Source: CAYXPR01 sp964467255 (GTDB lineage Bacteria > Pseudomonadota > Alphaproteobacteria > Rickettsiales > RGZB01). Taken from it: a stretch of DNA of 64,000 nucleotides. The notes below the pieces were generated by a model that was not told the DNA's origin, made no database searches, and was given only the letters and a program-made list of their open reading frames with translations. Made by a program: the position numbers and the translations under genes. Shown here one piece after another: positions 1 through 7,866 of the stretch (the stretch's first letter is position 1; each line of letters opens with the position of its first letter). Location: NCBI GenBank assembly GCA_964467255.1, contig CAYXPR010000009.1, positions 31,866 to 95,865 of the forward strand, read 5' to 3'.

Positions 1-84
1 CTCCACGAAAAAGCCACGCGCATCACCATGCACTTTGAGTTCGATAATTTTGACCCCATCAAGGGCGGTTGGCAGCACCTGCAT
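1..84 (-). CDS. rfbC: dTDP-4-dehydrorhamnose 3,5-epimerase, N-terminal fragment
   Basis: Only the first 28 codons lie in the window; the rest runs off the left edge. The start MQVLPTALDGVKIIE followed by HGDARGFFVE matches the conserved N-terminus of RfbC epimerases, where the motif GDxRGFF is typical. The enzyme converts dTDP-4-keto-6-deoxyglucose to the 4-keto-rhamnose form, the third step of dTDP-L-rhamnose synthesis. A GAGG ribosome binding site sits 8 nt before the ATG at 84. The gene follows rfbD by 44 bp on the same strand, which completes the order rfbB-rfbA-rfbD-rfbC. The reading frame open on the other strand is its shadow. Confidence 0.85.
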   Translation of the reverse strand, partial: MQVLPTALDGVKIIELKVHGDARGFFVE

Positions 85-128
85 GCAAAAACCTCGTGAC
101 TAGAATATACTTAAAAGATGTAGCGGAT

Positions 129-1025
129 TTAACCGCGCGCTGCAAACTTGTTTTCAAGGCAGCGTTCGAGCGCATCGTCCCAGCGTTCGATGGAAAAGCC
201 AAAGGACTCTTCGATTTTGGCCAGCGACAGGCGAGAATTCAGCGGGCGCTGTGCCGGTGTGGGGTATGCGCTGGTGAGAATGGGCGCGACTTCTTTGACC
301 GTTAGCGGCACACCCAGCGCGCGCGCTTTGGCAAAAATCGCTTCAGCAAACCCATGCCAGCTGGTTTCACCTTTGTTGCAGAGATGATAAATGCCGGAGG
401 GGAATTCGTCATATTCAATCGCGTGCGAAAGGGCGAGCAGGCTGTAGCGCGCAATATCCATCGCGTAGGTGGGGGCGCCGATTTGGTCTGCCACCACGCT
501 TAAAGTTTCACGCTCCGCACCTAAACGCAGCATGGTGTTGATAAAATTTTTGCCCTCTTCGTCGAACACCCAGCTGGTGCGGAAAATGAGATGCTCACCG
601 CCTGCCGCGATAATGGCTTCATCGCCTGCGAGTTTGGTTTTGCCGTATAAATTCAACGGGCCGGTGGGGCTGTCTTCCAGCCACTGTGATTCGCCACCGC
701 CGGGATACACATAATCCGTAGAATAATGCAGCAGCGGCACATCTTCATTCGCGGCGAATTCGGCCAGTACTTTGGGCGCTTCGGCGTTGATGGTGTGGGC
801 GATGCTTTCTTCCTGCTCGGCTTTATCCACCGCCGTATAGGCAGCAGCATTGATGATGGCGAGCGGGTTATATTTACGCACCACGTCCGGCAGTGTGTGA
901 GGCTTTAAGAAATCTGCTTCTTCAATTGAGGGGCATATACCGAAACTACCCAGCCGCGCCATGAGCGCGCGGCCCACCTGCCCGCCCTGGCCGAAGACCA
1001 AAATGGGTTGGTGCGCACTGCTCAT
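129..1025 (-). CDS. rfbD: dTDP-4-dehydrorhamnose reductase
   Basis: This 298-aa short-chain dehydrogenase makes dTDP-L-rhamnose from dTDP-4-keto-L-rhamnose with NAD(P)H, in the cytoplasm. The N-terminal Rossmann motif GQGGQVG is at residues 12-18, STDYVY at 102-107, and the catalytic YxxxK is Y127 to K131 (YGKTK). The length is normal for RfbD. It starts with an ATG that directly follows the stop codon of rfbA with no gap, so the two are surely cotranscribed. The product feeds rhamnose into a surface polysaccharide; a rhamnosyltransferase-like enzyme is encoded at 16305-17279. Confidence 0.95.
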   Translation of the reverse strand: MSSAHQPILVFGQGGQVGRALMARLGSFGICPSIEEADFLKPHTLPDVVRKYNPLAIINAAAYTAVDKAEQEESIAHTINAEAPKVLAEFAANEDVPLLHYSTDYVYPGGGESQWLEDSPTGPLNLYGKTKLAGDEAIIAAGGEHLIFRTSWVFDEEGKNFINTMLRLGAERETLSVVADQIGAPTYAMDIARYSLLALSHAIEYDEFPSGIYHLCNKGETSWHGFAEAIFAKARALGVPLTVKEVAPILTSAYPTPAQRPLNSRLSLAKIEESFGFSIERWDDALERCLENKFAARG

Positions 1026-1919
1026 TTAAGCGAGCCAGCTTTTGCCGGCATCGGCAATGTGCTTGAGGTATTTCGCGTAGTCGTTATTTCCGTAGCTGTC
1101 AGCCAGTGCACGCAGCTGGTCGGCGGTGATGAATTTGCGTGAGAACGCCACTTCCTCGATACAACCGATGCGAAGCCCCTGACGGTCTTCCACGATTTTG
1201 ATGAAGTTCGCGGCTTCGAGCAGCGATTGCGGCGTGCCCGTGTCGAGCCATGCGACGCCACGGCCCATGATTTCCACTTTCAGCTGACCACGGCGGAGAT
1301 ACTCTTTGTTTACATCGGTGATTTCAAGTTCACCGCGTGCAGAAGGCTTGAGGTTTTTCGTGATATTCACCACGTCATTATCATAAAAATAAATGCCGGT
1401 AATCGCCCAGTTCGATTGTGGATTTTTCGGTTTTTCTTCGATGCTGAGGGCTTTCATGTCGTCATCAAACGTCACCACGCCATAACGCTCGGGGTCCTTC
1501 ACGTGGTAGGCGAGCACTGTTGCGCCCGCACTCGCTTGCGTGGCACTATCAATCAGCTTATTCAGGCCGCGGCCGTGGAAGATATTGTCGCCCAGCACGA
1601 GGCATACGGGGCTGCTCCCAATAAACTCTGCACCTAGCACAAAAGCCTGCGCGATACCGCCCGGATTTGGCTGCACTTTGTAAGAAATATTTACACCCAG
1701 CTGGCTGCCGTCACCGAGTAAGTGCTGGATATTCGGGGTGTCCTGCGGTGTGGAGATGATGAGGATGTCTTTCAGGCGCGAGCGCATGACGAGCGACAGG
1801 GGATAATAAATCATCGGTTTGTCATACACTGGCATGAGCTGCTTGCTCATGACCTTGGTAACGGGATAAAGGCGCGTGCCGGAACCGCCGGCGAGGATGA
1901 TGGCTTTCATTTTGCTCAT
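1026..1919 (-). CDS. rfbA: glucose-1-phosphate thymidylyltransferase
   Basis: This 297-aa nucleotidyltransferase joins dTTP and glucose-1-phosphate to give dTDP-glucose, the first step toward dTDP-rhamnose. The nucleotide-binding signature GGSGTRLYPVT lies at residues 11-21 and is followed by KQLMPVYDKPMIYYPL, both diagnostic of RmlA. The length fits the short RmlA family. The start is ATG at 1919; a second Met three codons later (MKAIILAGG) is also possible. It lies between rfbB (20-bp gap) and rfbD (no gap). Confidence 0.96.
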   Translation of the reverse strand: MSKMKAIILAGGSGTRLYPVTKVMSKQLMPVYDKPMIYYPLSLVMRSRLKDILIISTPQDTPNIQHLLGDGSQLGVNISYKVQPNPGGIAQAFVLGAEFIGSSPVCLVLGDNIFHGRGLNKLIDSATQASAGATVLAYHVKDPERYGVVTFDDDMKALSIEEKPKNPQSNWAITGIYFYDNDVVNITKNLKPSARGELEITDVNKEYLRRGQLKVEIMGRGVAWLDTGTPQSLLEAANFIKIVEDRQGLRIGCIEEVAFSRKFITADQLRALADSYGNNDYAKYLKHIADAGKSWLA

Positions 1920-1940
1920 GACGTGCGTGTATCCTTTCGC

Positions 1941-2993
1941 TTAGGCCGCTTTGGCGTTGGCGGTTACCTTGCGGCACCACTCGCTGTTTTCAAAATACCA
2001 CTGCACCGTGGCCTTCAGCCCCTGCTCAAAGCTGGTGTATGTACGTGTGTAGCCCAGTTCGCGTGCGGCCTTGCTGTCGTCAATCGCGTAGCGGCGGTCG
2101 TGCCCCGCGCGGTCTTTCACAAAGGCAATCTGTTCGGCGTAAGATTTTTTATCCGCGCGTGGCTTCAGTTCATTCAGCACATTGCAGATGGCATGCACGG
2201 TTTCGAGATTGTTTTTTTCGGCATTACCACCGAAGCAATAAACCTCACCCGCTGCACCCTTGGTGAGGGCGAGATAGACACCGGCGGCGTGGTCTTCCAC
2301 ATGAATCCAGTCGCGCACGTTTTTACCGTCGCCATACACGGGCAGGTTTTTGCCGGCGAGCGCGTTTGTTACCATGACCGGAATCAATTTTTCCGGAAAC
2401 TGGCGCGGGCCATAATTATTCGTGCAGTTGGTGGTGATGATGGGGAAACCATAGGTGTGGAACCACGCGCGGGCGAGGCAATCACCAGCGGCTTTCGATG
2501 CGGAGTAAGGTGAGTTCGGACGCAGCGGTGAGGTTTCGGTAAATTTCGCGGGGTCTTCGAGTGCCAACTCACCATAGACTTCGTCGGTGGACACCTGCAC
2601 GAAGCGGAAGTTTTTCTTTTTATCTCCTTCGAGCGTGTTCCAATATTGACGGGCGGACTCCATCATCGTATACGCGCCGAATACGTTAGTTTCGATAAAC
2701 ACGGCAGAGCCGGTGATGGAATTATCCACATGCGATTCAGCGGCGAAATTCACCACGGCATCGATTTTGTGGGCGGTGAGAAGTTTTTCCACCAACGCGC
2801 CGTCGGTGATGCTGCCGACCACGAGTTCCCATTTGTCCTTCGGTGCAATCCAATCCAGATTTTCGCGGTGACCGGCATAGGTGAGTGCGTCGAGCACAAT
2901 AACCTTTTGCCCGCGGCTCACGCACTGCGCGACAAACGAGCTACCGATAAAACCGGCGCCGCCGGTGACTAAAAGCGTCTGTGGTGTTGGCAT
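1941..2993 (-). CDS. rfbB: dTDP-glucose 4,6-dehydratase
   Basis: This 350-aa extended short-chain dehydrogenase converts dTDP-glucose to dTDP-4-keto-6-deoxyglucose using bound NAD. The Rossmann motif GGAGFIG is at residues 11-17, the substrate motif STDEVYG at 135-141 and the catalytic YSASK at 163-167. It is the first gene of the rhamnose operon. Its only good ribosome binding site, AGGGG five nt before the ATG, is inside the 3' arm of a hairpin (2996-3019), so its translation may be controlled by that structure. Confidence 0.96.
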   Translation of the reverse strand: MPTPQTLLVTGGAGFIGSSFVAQCVSRGQKVIVLDALTYAGHRENLDWIAPKDKWELVVGSITDGALVEKLLTAHKIDAVVNFAAESHVDNSITGSAVFIETNVFGAYTMMESARQYWNTLEGDKKKNFRFVQVSTDEVYGELALEDPAKFTETSPLRPNSPYSASKAAGDCLARAWFHTYGFPIITTNCTNNYGPRQFPEKLIPVMVTNALAGKNLPVYGDGKNVRDWIHVEDHAAGVYLALTKGAAGEVYCFGGNAEKNNLETVHAICNVLNELKPRADKKSYAEQIAFVKDRAGHDRRYAIDDSKAARELGYTRTYTSFEQGLKATVQWYFENSEWCRKVTANAKAA

Positions 2994-2995
2994 AA

Positions 2996-3019
2996 AAACC
3001 CCTGATCTGTGCGGGGTTT
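2996..3019 (-). promoter_or_regulatory. Hairpin covering the rfbB ribosome binding site
   Basis: Reading the minus strand, AAACCCC (3019-3013) can pair with GGGGTTT (3002-2996) across a 10-nt loop, and five T follow the four G up to the ATG of rfbB. The 3' arm contains the AGGGG that is the apparent Shine-Dalgarno site. The structure also looks like a weak terminator for the gene upstream (3089-3763). Either use is inference from the sequence. Confidence 0.5.
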
Positions 3020-3088
3020 ATAAAGGAATTTGCCAGAAAATCCAAGTAATTTTGTGCAAAAAGCCGTGCAGGCGCTTGGGGGCTGTTT

Positions 3089-3763
3089 TTAGGCCGGAAC
3101 CTGCGGGATTTCCGCGGTTTCCTGCTGTATTTCTGCCAGCAGGTCGCGCTCCAGCAGTTTTCCGAGCATTTCGAGCTCCTGCGCCAGTTTTTGATAGGCG
3201 GGAGCGCCCTTTTTCTCATCAGCCTGCGCGCAGCGTGCATGGTGCAGGAAATCAGGATTTTCCTCCTGCCCATAAAGCCCCGGCGCATGCGAAGCCAGCG
3301 TAATGCGCGGCGGCGTGCCCGGCAGAATAACAATGGGGAATAACCAGCATTCTAAGGGCTTATACCACCACGGATGCTTGCCTTCCGACATGGCGAGGGA
3401 TTGCAGCGAGCAGCGCCCCGCATCATCACGCATGCTGCAGGCGGTGTGGTGCTCAGGTTTAAGACCCGGCAAGGTATAAGAGCACGGCTTTTGCACGAAA
3501 TGTTCGTGCGTGCGGTTTTCCCATTTGGTGAGTGGCGCTGTGGTAAGGTTGATATAATCAAAAAACGCGGGCTTCTGGTGGATTTGCGTGCGCACCTGCT
3601 CTGCTTCGCCCGCAGTAACATAGGCGCCCATCGCGCAGCAATAACAGCTGGCGGGTTCATAGGTGCAGTGGGCGAGTTTGGTGAGGAAGGCGGGGACATC
3701 AAGCACTGCGCCGGAAAGCGACTGCTGGAACTGAGGCAAATTCTTCGTAATCTGACTGAGCAT
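3089..3763 (-). CDS. Cysteine-cluster protein, YkgJ/DUF3109-like (putative metal-binding)
   Basis: This 224-aa protein has nine cysteines: C33, C40, C42, C43, C94, C109, C118, C139 and C178 (numbered from the ATG at 3763). The layout CxCC near the N-terminus and a later KPxxCxxFPI motif (residues 135-144) resembles the YkgJ and DUF3109 families, thought to bind zinc or an iron-sulfur cluster. The C-terminal 40 residues look like a charged helix. No signal peptide is seen. A GTG at 3784 could extend it by seven residues; neither start has a strong ribosome binding site. It lies 90 bp downstream of tonB, so a link to metal uptake is possible but unproven. Confidence 0.6.
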   Translation of the reverse strand: MLSQITKNLPQFQQSLSGAVLDVPAFLTKLAHCTYEPASCYCCAMGAYVTAGEAEQVRTQIHQKPAFFDYINLTTAPLTKWENRTHEHFVQKPCSYTLPGLKPEHHTACSMRDDAGRCSLQSLAMSEGKHPWWYKPLECWLFPIVILPGTPPRITLASHAPGLYGQEENPDFLHHARCAQADEKKGAPAYQKLAQELEMLGKLLERDLLAEIQQETAEIPQVPA

Positions 3764-3853
3764 GCACCCTAATGCAAAAACCACCCTAAAAGGGCATACA
3801 CCAAGCTATAAACGTCTGTATGGCAAAAGCCAAGCGCTGTTTAATGCGCGGGT

Positions 3854-4879
3854 TCAGCGGATGATATTTGGCTCTTTCGGCGCGGCGGGTGCTTCCGGTG
3901 CGGCGGGTGGCGGAGTGGCCGCGGCGGCATCCACGGGTGAAGTACCCATATCGGGGATGGCGACAGGTTTTTTCTCGAGCATGAAGGAAACGGGTATGAT
4001 GAACTCGTTGATGAAGTCTGGCGAAGGATAGTCATCCGGCATCGGCGGCAGCGGGTCGGCACGGCGCACCATGTTGGCCGTGGCGGCATCTAGAATTTCA
4101 TGACCGGTGGTTTCGGCCATTTCAAAAAAGCGGATATTCCCCAAACGGTCTGCCTGAATGCGGATGATGCCGCGCCCCTCGGTGCCTTTGCGCTGCGCCT
4201 CCATGGGGTAGACTTTGAAGCGCTGTAGCCAGAGCGTAAGCTGCTCTTCGTATGACAACACGGTGAGGCGATCAGATTCCGTACGATTACCAAGCGTGGA
4301 GCCGGAGATATCTATGCGCGCTTTGGGGTCGGCCGAGGCATTCATCTGCTGTACGAAAGGCACGTCGGGCGATGCGGCGGCAGGATTATTCGCGTATTTG
4401 GTGACGGTGGATTTCGGCTGATTAAACGTTTGCACCAGCGGAGGCTGCGGCACTTTTTCAGGCTCGGTGCGCACGGCGCGCGCTTTGAGGCGCGAGGGCG
4501 CATCGGACTCTTTCATTTTTTGTGACGATAAATCTTCCGAATCAATTTTCTCCGGCGCGACGGACTGAATGGCCGGCGTGGTTTCCACCGTGGGCTTTAA
4601 CACGGGCTCAGGTGCGCGCAGCGGTTCTTTAGGTTGAATGTACGGTGTTTTTAACACAGGCTGCGGAATTTCTTTTGGCGCTTCTTGGTTGATGGCCTTG
4701 CTGCCACCACTGGGATTCGGCACTTTTCCGAGGCGAATGTTGATGGTTTTATACGGCACTTCAATTTTGTTTGGCAGAAAATCAATCGACATAACCAGCA
4801 GGCCGAGCGCGTGCAGCGTGATAGCTAGCAGCAGCGCGCGGTAAAAATATTTCTCCATGCTCTGGGCGAGCGTTGTCAT
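3854..4879 (-). CDS. TonB-like energy transducer
   Basis: This 341-aa protein has the plan of TonB: a single N-terminal membrane anchor (about residues 12-32), a long proline-rich stretch with many KEP and PxP elements that would span the periplasm, and a C-terminal TonB domain (about residues 215-305) with YPMEAQRKGTEGRG and a following beta-rich segment. It would pass proton-motive force from ExbB/ExbD to outer-membrane receptors. Its ATG overlaps the stop of the upstream exbD by 4 bp, which suggests translational coupling. The last 30 residues are a Pro/Ala tail beyond the usual end. A TolA role is less likely because of the YP motif. Confidence 0.85.
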   Translation of the reverse strand: MTTLAQSMEKYFYRALLLAITLHALGLLVMSIDFLPNKIEVPYKTINIRLGKVPNPSGGSKAINQEAPKEIPQPVLKTPYIQPKEPLRAPEPVLKPTVETTPAIQSVAPEKIDSEDLSSQKMKESDAPSRLKARAVRTEPEKVPQPPLVQTFNQPKSTVTKYANNPAAASPDVPFVQQMNASADPKARIDISGSTLGNRTESDRLTVLSYEEQLTLWLQRFKVYPMEAQRKGTEGRGIIRIQADRLGNIRFFEMAETTGHEILDAATANMVRRADPLPPMPDDYPSPDFINEFIIPVSFMLEKKPVAIPDMGTSPVDAAAATPPPAAPEAPAAPKEPNIIR

Positions 4880-5277
4880 TTCGCCTCCGTGGCCAGCGAA
4901 AGATTGATAACGCCCATCTGCTCAAGCCCCTTTACCAGATTATTCAAGCTGGCGGCAGAGAGCTCGGCATCAGCCTTTACCAGCAAGGGCATTTCGCGGT
5001 TCTTGCTGAGCAGGGGCTGTAAGCGCACCGCCAACTGTGCAAGGGTCACGCGCTGTTCTTCAAACATTAGCGTGCCATCCTTGGTAACGAACAGGGTAAA
5101 GTTCTTAGTCATGAACGGTGCACTGGTGCGGGACTCCGGCGCATTGACTTCCACCGGATCCTGCTTCGCCACGGTGCCAGCAATCAGGAAAAAGCACAGC
5201 AACAAGAAGATGACGTTAATCATCGGGACCAAATCGGGCTCTTTGACTTTCCGCTTTGGCTTAATGAGGTTCAGCAT
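4876..5277 (-). CDS. ExbD/TolR family protein (second copy)
   Basis: This 133-aa inner-membrane protein has one transmembrane helix near the N-terminus (MINVIFLLLCFFLIAGT) carrying the conserved acidic start PDLVPMINV, then a periplasmic domain. It would form the proton channel with ExbB and the other ExbD. Length is normal. It follows the first exbD after 3 bp and overlaps tonB by 4 bp. Its periplasmic domain differs clearly from that of its neighbour, so the two may form a heteromeric complex rather than being a recent duplication. Confidence 0.9.
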   Translation of the reverse strand: MLNLIKPKRKVKEPDLVPMINVIFLLLCFFLIAGTVAKQDPVEVNAPESRTSAPFMTKNFTLFVTKDGTLMFEEQRVTLAQLAVRLQPLLSKNREMPLLVKADAELSAASLNNLVKGLEQMGVINLSLATEAK

Positions 5278-5280
5278 GTG

Positions 5281-5673
5281 TTACTCCGCCAGCGTGATGC
5301 TTTTGCCGCCCGCCATGTGGATCAAGTCCATGGCCGAGACAATGCTTTGTGTGGTGACATCGGTTTCTGCGCGTAGCAGGATGGTTTTATCGGGCTGATC
5401 GACCAAAATGCGGCGCAGCGTGATTTCAAACTCCTGATGTTCGTAGGTGGTGCCGTTGATGTCGAGCCGGCGGTCGCTCCGAGCGGTGATGACAAGTGTT
5501 TTGGACAGGCCACCCGCGGACGCTTTTTCTGCATCGGCAAAACTTAGATCCATCATTTCCGTTTGTGAAAATGTGGTGGAGAGCATGAAGAAAATAATCA
5601 GCAAAAACACCAAATCAATCAGCGGCGTGAGGCTGAACATACCGCGGGATGGTTTGCTGCGCTGAATCTGCAC
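5281..5673 (-). CDS. ExbD/TolR family protein (first copy)
   Basis: This 130-aa protein begins at GTG with AAAGG upstream. It has the short cytoplasmic N-terminus, one membrane helix with the motif SLTPLIDLVFLLIIFFML in which the Asp is the expected proton-relay residue, and a periplasmic domain. It is the first of two tandem ExbD genes that follow exbB by 15 bp. Confidence 0.92.
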   Translation of the reverse strand: MQIQRSKPSRGMFSLTPLIDLVFLLIIFFMLSTTFSQTEMMDLSFADAEKASAGGLSKTLVITARSDRRLDINGTTYEHQEFEITLRRILVDQPDKTILLRAETDVTTQSIVSAMDLIHMAGGKSITLAE

Positions 5674-5688
5674 GAGTAACCTTTCTTG

Positions 5689-6372
5689 TTAAGCGGTGGC
5701 GTGAAGCGCCTCAACACTGCCGCCGTGTGCGGCATGGGGCGCTGCCGTACCGCCTGCGGAAAGTTTACCGTGCAGCGACAACACGCGCGCGCCGGCATCT
5801 TGCATAGCGCCGCGGGCGCGCTCAATGATGCCGTCGAAAATATAGTGCGCGGCCAGCGCCGGAATGGCAACAGAAAGCCCTGCTACGGTGGTGAGCAGCG
5901 CGGTCCAGATACCGCCGGCGAGAATGGAAGGATCCACGCGTGCGCCAGCAGATTCAAGCGTAGAGAAAGCGGTGACCATGCCTGCCACGGTGCCGAGAAG
6001 CCCGAGCAGTGGGGAAATGCTGGCGCTCATTTCAAGCCCTTTCATGTGCGATTCCAGCGCGCGCAGCTCGCTCTGGGCGATGCGGGTGACTTCTTCTTCC
6101 GCTTTCTGCTTTGAGAAAGATGGGTCAGACACGCATACGAGCGAGAAAGCCAGCAAGCGTGCCAGCGGAGAATTTTTGGAACGCGCATAGGCGATGGCAT
6201 CTTTCACGCCGCGCTGTGAGAGGTAAGCGAAGGTGTGTTCGGCCACTTTGGTGTCAAGGATGCGCAGTTTCCAGAACTGGTAGATTTTAAATAGCACCAC
6301 ACCCATCACATACACCGAAAGCCCGAAAATCGGGAGCATAATCGGCCCGCCTTTATCAAACAGTTCAAACAC
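5689..6372 (-). CDS. ExbB/TolQ/MotA family proton channel protein
   Basis: This 227-aa inner-membrane protein has an N-terminal helix (about residues 10-30), a cytoplasmic region, and two further helices in the conserved block SISPLLGLLGTVAGMVTAF and the later TTVAGLSVAIPALAAHYIF. These are typical of ExbB and TolQ. The start is GTG with AAGGGAG 8 nt upstream. It heads the operon exbB-exbD-exbD-tonB. The presence of a TonB rather than a TolA partner favours the ExbB role. Confidence 0.92.
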   Translation of the reverse strand: MFELFDKGGPIMLPIFGLSVYVMGVVLFKIYQFWKLRILDTKVAEHTFAYLSQRGVKDAIAYARSKNSPLARLLAFSLVCVSDPSFSKQKAEEEVTRIAQSELRALESHMKGLEMSASISPLLGLLGTVAGMVTAFSTLESAGARVDPSILAGGIWTALLTTVAGLSVAIPALAAHYIFDGIIERARGAMQDAGARVLSLHGKLSAGGTAAPHAAHGGSVEALHATA

Positions 6373-6491
6373 GCGCGCGCTCCCTTGGCTTGCAGGTTAA
6401 AATCTACCCTTTTGGTGTAGCATGGAAGCGGCGCAAAAATCCACCACTATTTGGGGCGGGATGCAGGCGGAATAACGAGGTGTAGGTGGCC

Positions 6492-7757
6492 TTACGCGAG
6501 CCACGGTGGCAGCAAGTCGCGCGCGAGCATTTCATCATACGTTTCACGTTTACGGATGACGGCAAAATCATCACCATTCACCATCACTTCCGGCACGAGC
6601 GGACGCGTGTTGTAGGTGGAGGCCATCACGGCGCCATACGCCCCTGCCGTGCGGAAGGCCACAAGGTCGCCTTCTTTGAGCGCCGGTAAATCACGCTGGC
6701 GCGCGAACACGTCGCCTGTTTCACACACCGGCCCCACCACATCTACCAGCTGGTGTTTACCGCGCCACTTGCTTTCATCCACCGGCACAATGTCGTGATG
6801 CGCGTGGTACAGGCTCGGGCGAATCAAATCATTCATCGCGGCATCAATGACCAAGAACTCGCGCTCCGGTGTTTTCTTCACCAGCACCACGCGCGAGACG
6901 AGCAGCCCCGCATTGCCGCAGATAAGGCGCCCTGGCTCCAGCACCAATTCGCAGTCGAGGTGCTTCACCGTTTCCATAATCATTTTAGCATAGTCGGTCG
7001 GGTGCGGCGGCAAAGTGGTGCTGTCATACGGCACGCCGAGGCCGCCGCCCAAATCGAGGCGTTTGATGTTGTGGCCGTTGGCGCGAAGCTCGCGCACCAG
7101 TGTTTCAATTTTTTCAAACGCGGCGCGGAAGGGAGCAAGGCTGGTGAGCTGCGAGCCGATATGGGTGGAAATGCCCACGACCTTAATGCCCTTAAGGCGC
7201 GCGGCTTCGGCATAGACCTCGCGCGCCTGCTCAAACGCTACGCCGAATTTGTCGGTTTTGCGGCCGGTGGAAATTTTATCGTGCGTGCCGGCATCGACAT
7301 CCGGATTCACGCGCACGGCAATCTGCGCGGTTTTTTTAAGGCGTATGGCTTCCTCGCTCAGCATGTGCAGCTCTTCGAGCGACTCAACATTAAACTGGCC
7401 AATATTTTCCGCCAGCGCATACCGCATTTCGCTGCGGGTTTTCCCTACGCCTGAAAACACGATGCGATGCGGGCTGACACCAGCGGCGCGCGCGCGGCGA
7501 ATCTCGCCTTCTGACACGCAATCAGCCCCTGCGCCGAGGCGCGCGAGTGTTTTTAATACCGCGATGTTGGAGTTGGATTTTACCGCAAAGCACACCACAT
7601 GTGGCACTTCGGCAAAGCCTTCGGAGAACACGTTGAAATGGCGCTCCAGCGTGGCCGCAGAATAGACATAAAACGGCGTGCCGACTTTTTCCGCCAGTGC
7701 GCTGAGCGAAACATTTTCGGCGCAAAGCACGCCATTGGCATAGGCAAAATGATCCAC
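6492..7757 (-). CDS. lysA: diaminopimelate decarboxylase
   Basis: This 421-aa PLP enzyme makes L-lysine from meso-diaminopimelate. It shows the fold-type III signature with the PLP lysine K60 in CFAVKSNSN, the glycine-rich phosphate site LDLGGGLG, and the C-terminal CETGDVFA with the active-site Cys. The start is GTG one base after the stop of the upstream lipoprotein gene. The order argH-lipoprotein-lysA is common in proteobacteria. Confidence 0.96.
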   Translation of the reverse strand: MDHFAYANGVLCAENVSLSALAEKVGTPFYVYSAATLERHFNVFSEGFAEVPHVVCFAVKSNSNIAVLKTLARLGAGADCVSEGEIRRARAAGVSPHRIVFSGVGKTRSEMRYALAENIGQFNVESLEELHMLSEEAIRLKKTAQIAVRVNPDVDAGTHDKISTGRKTDKFGVAFEQAREVYAEAARLKGIKVVGISTHIGSQLTSLAPFRAAFEKIETLVRELRANGHNIKRLDLGGGLGVPYDSTTLPPHPTDYAKMIMETVKHLDCELVLEPGRLICGNAGLLVSRVVLVKKTPEREFLVIDAAMNDLIRPSLYHAHHDIVPVDESKWRGKHQLVDVVGPVCETGDVFARQRDLPALKEGDLVAFRTAGAYGAVMASTYNTRPLVPEVMVNGDDFAVIRKRETYDEMLARDLLPPWLA

Positions 7758-7758
7758 G

Positions 7759-7866
7759 TTAATCCGCCTTTTTCTGCTGCACTTCGTGCGGGTGCTTTAA
7801 ATCACCTTTCACGCCACACGCGGTGGGGAGCGCCAGCACAAGCAGAATGATAAACAGACGCAGCAT
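7759..7866 (-). CDS. Small lipoprotein, LptM/YifL-like
   Basis: A 35-aa reading frame fills the gap between argH and lysA. It begins MLRLFIILLVLALPTACG, a signal sequence ending in a lipobox-like PTAC with C17 as the likely lipidated residue, followed by a short polar tail ending KKAD. Its ATG overlaps the argH stop by one base (TAATG) and its stop is one base before lysA. Position, size and design match the LptM (YifL) family, found between argH and lysA in many proteobacteria; LptM assists LPS-transport protein LptD in E. coli. Confidence 0.8.
   Translation of the reverse strand: MLRLFIILLVLALPTACGVKGDLKHPHEVQQKKAD

Noticed and set aside
1..99. Plus-strand open frame of 32 codons at the window start
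   Set aside because: The minus strand in the same place encodes the conserved N-terminus of RfbC with a ribosome binding site, in line with the rhamnose operon.
1722..2513. Plus-strand open frame of 263 codons
   Set aside because: It is antisense to rfbB and rfbA, both of which have complete family motifs.
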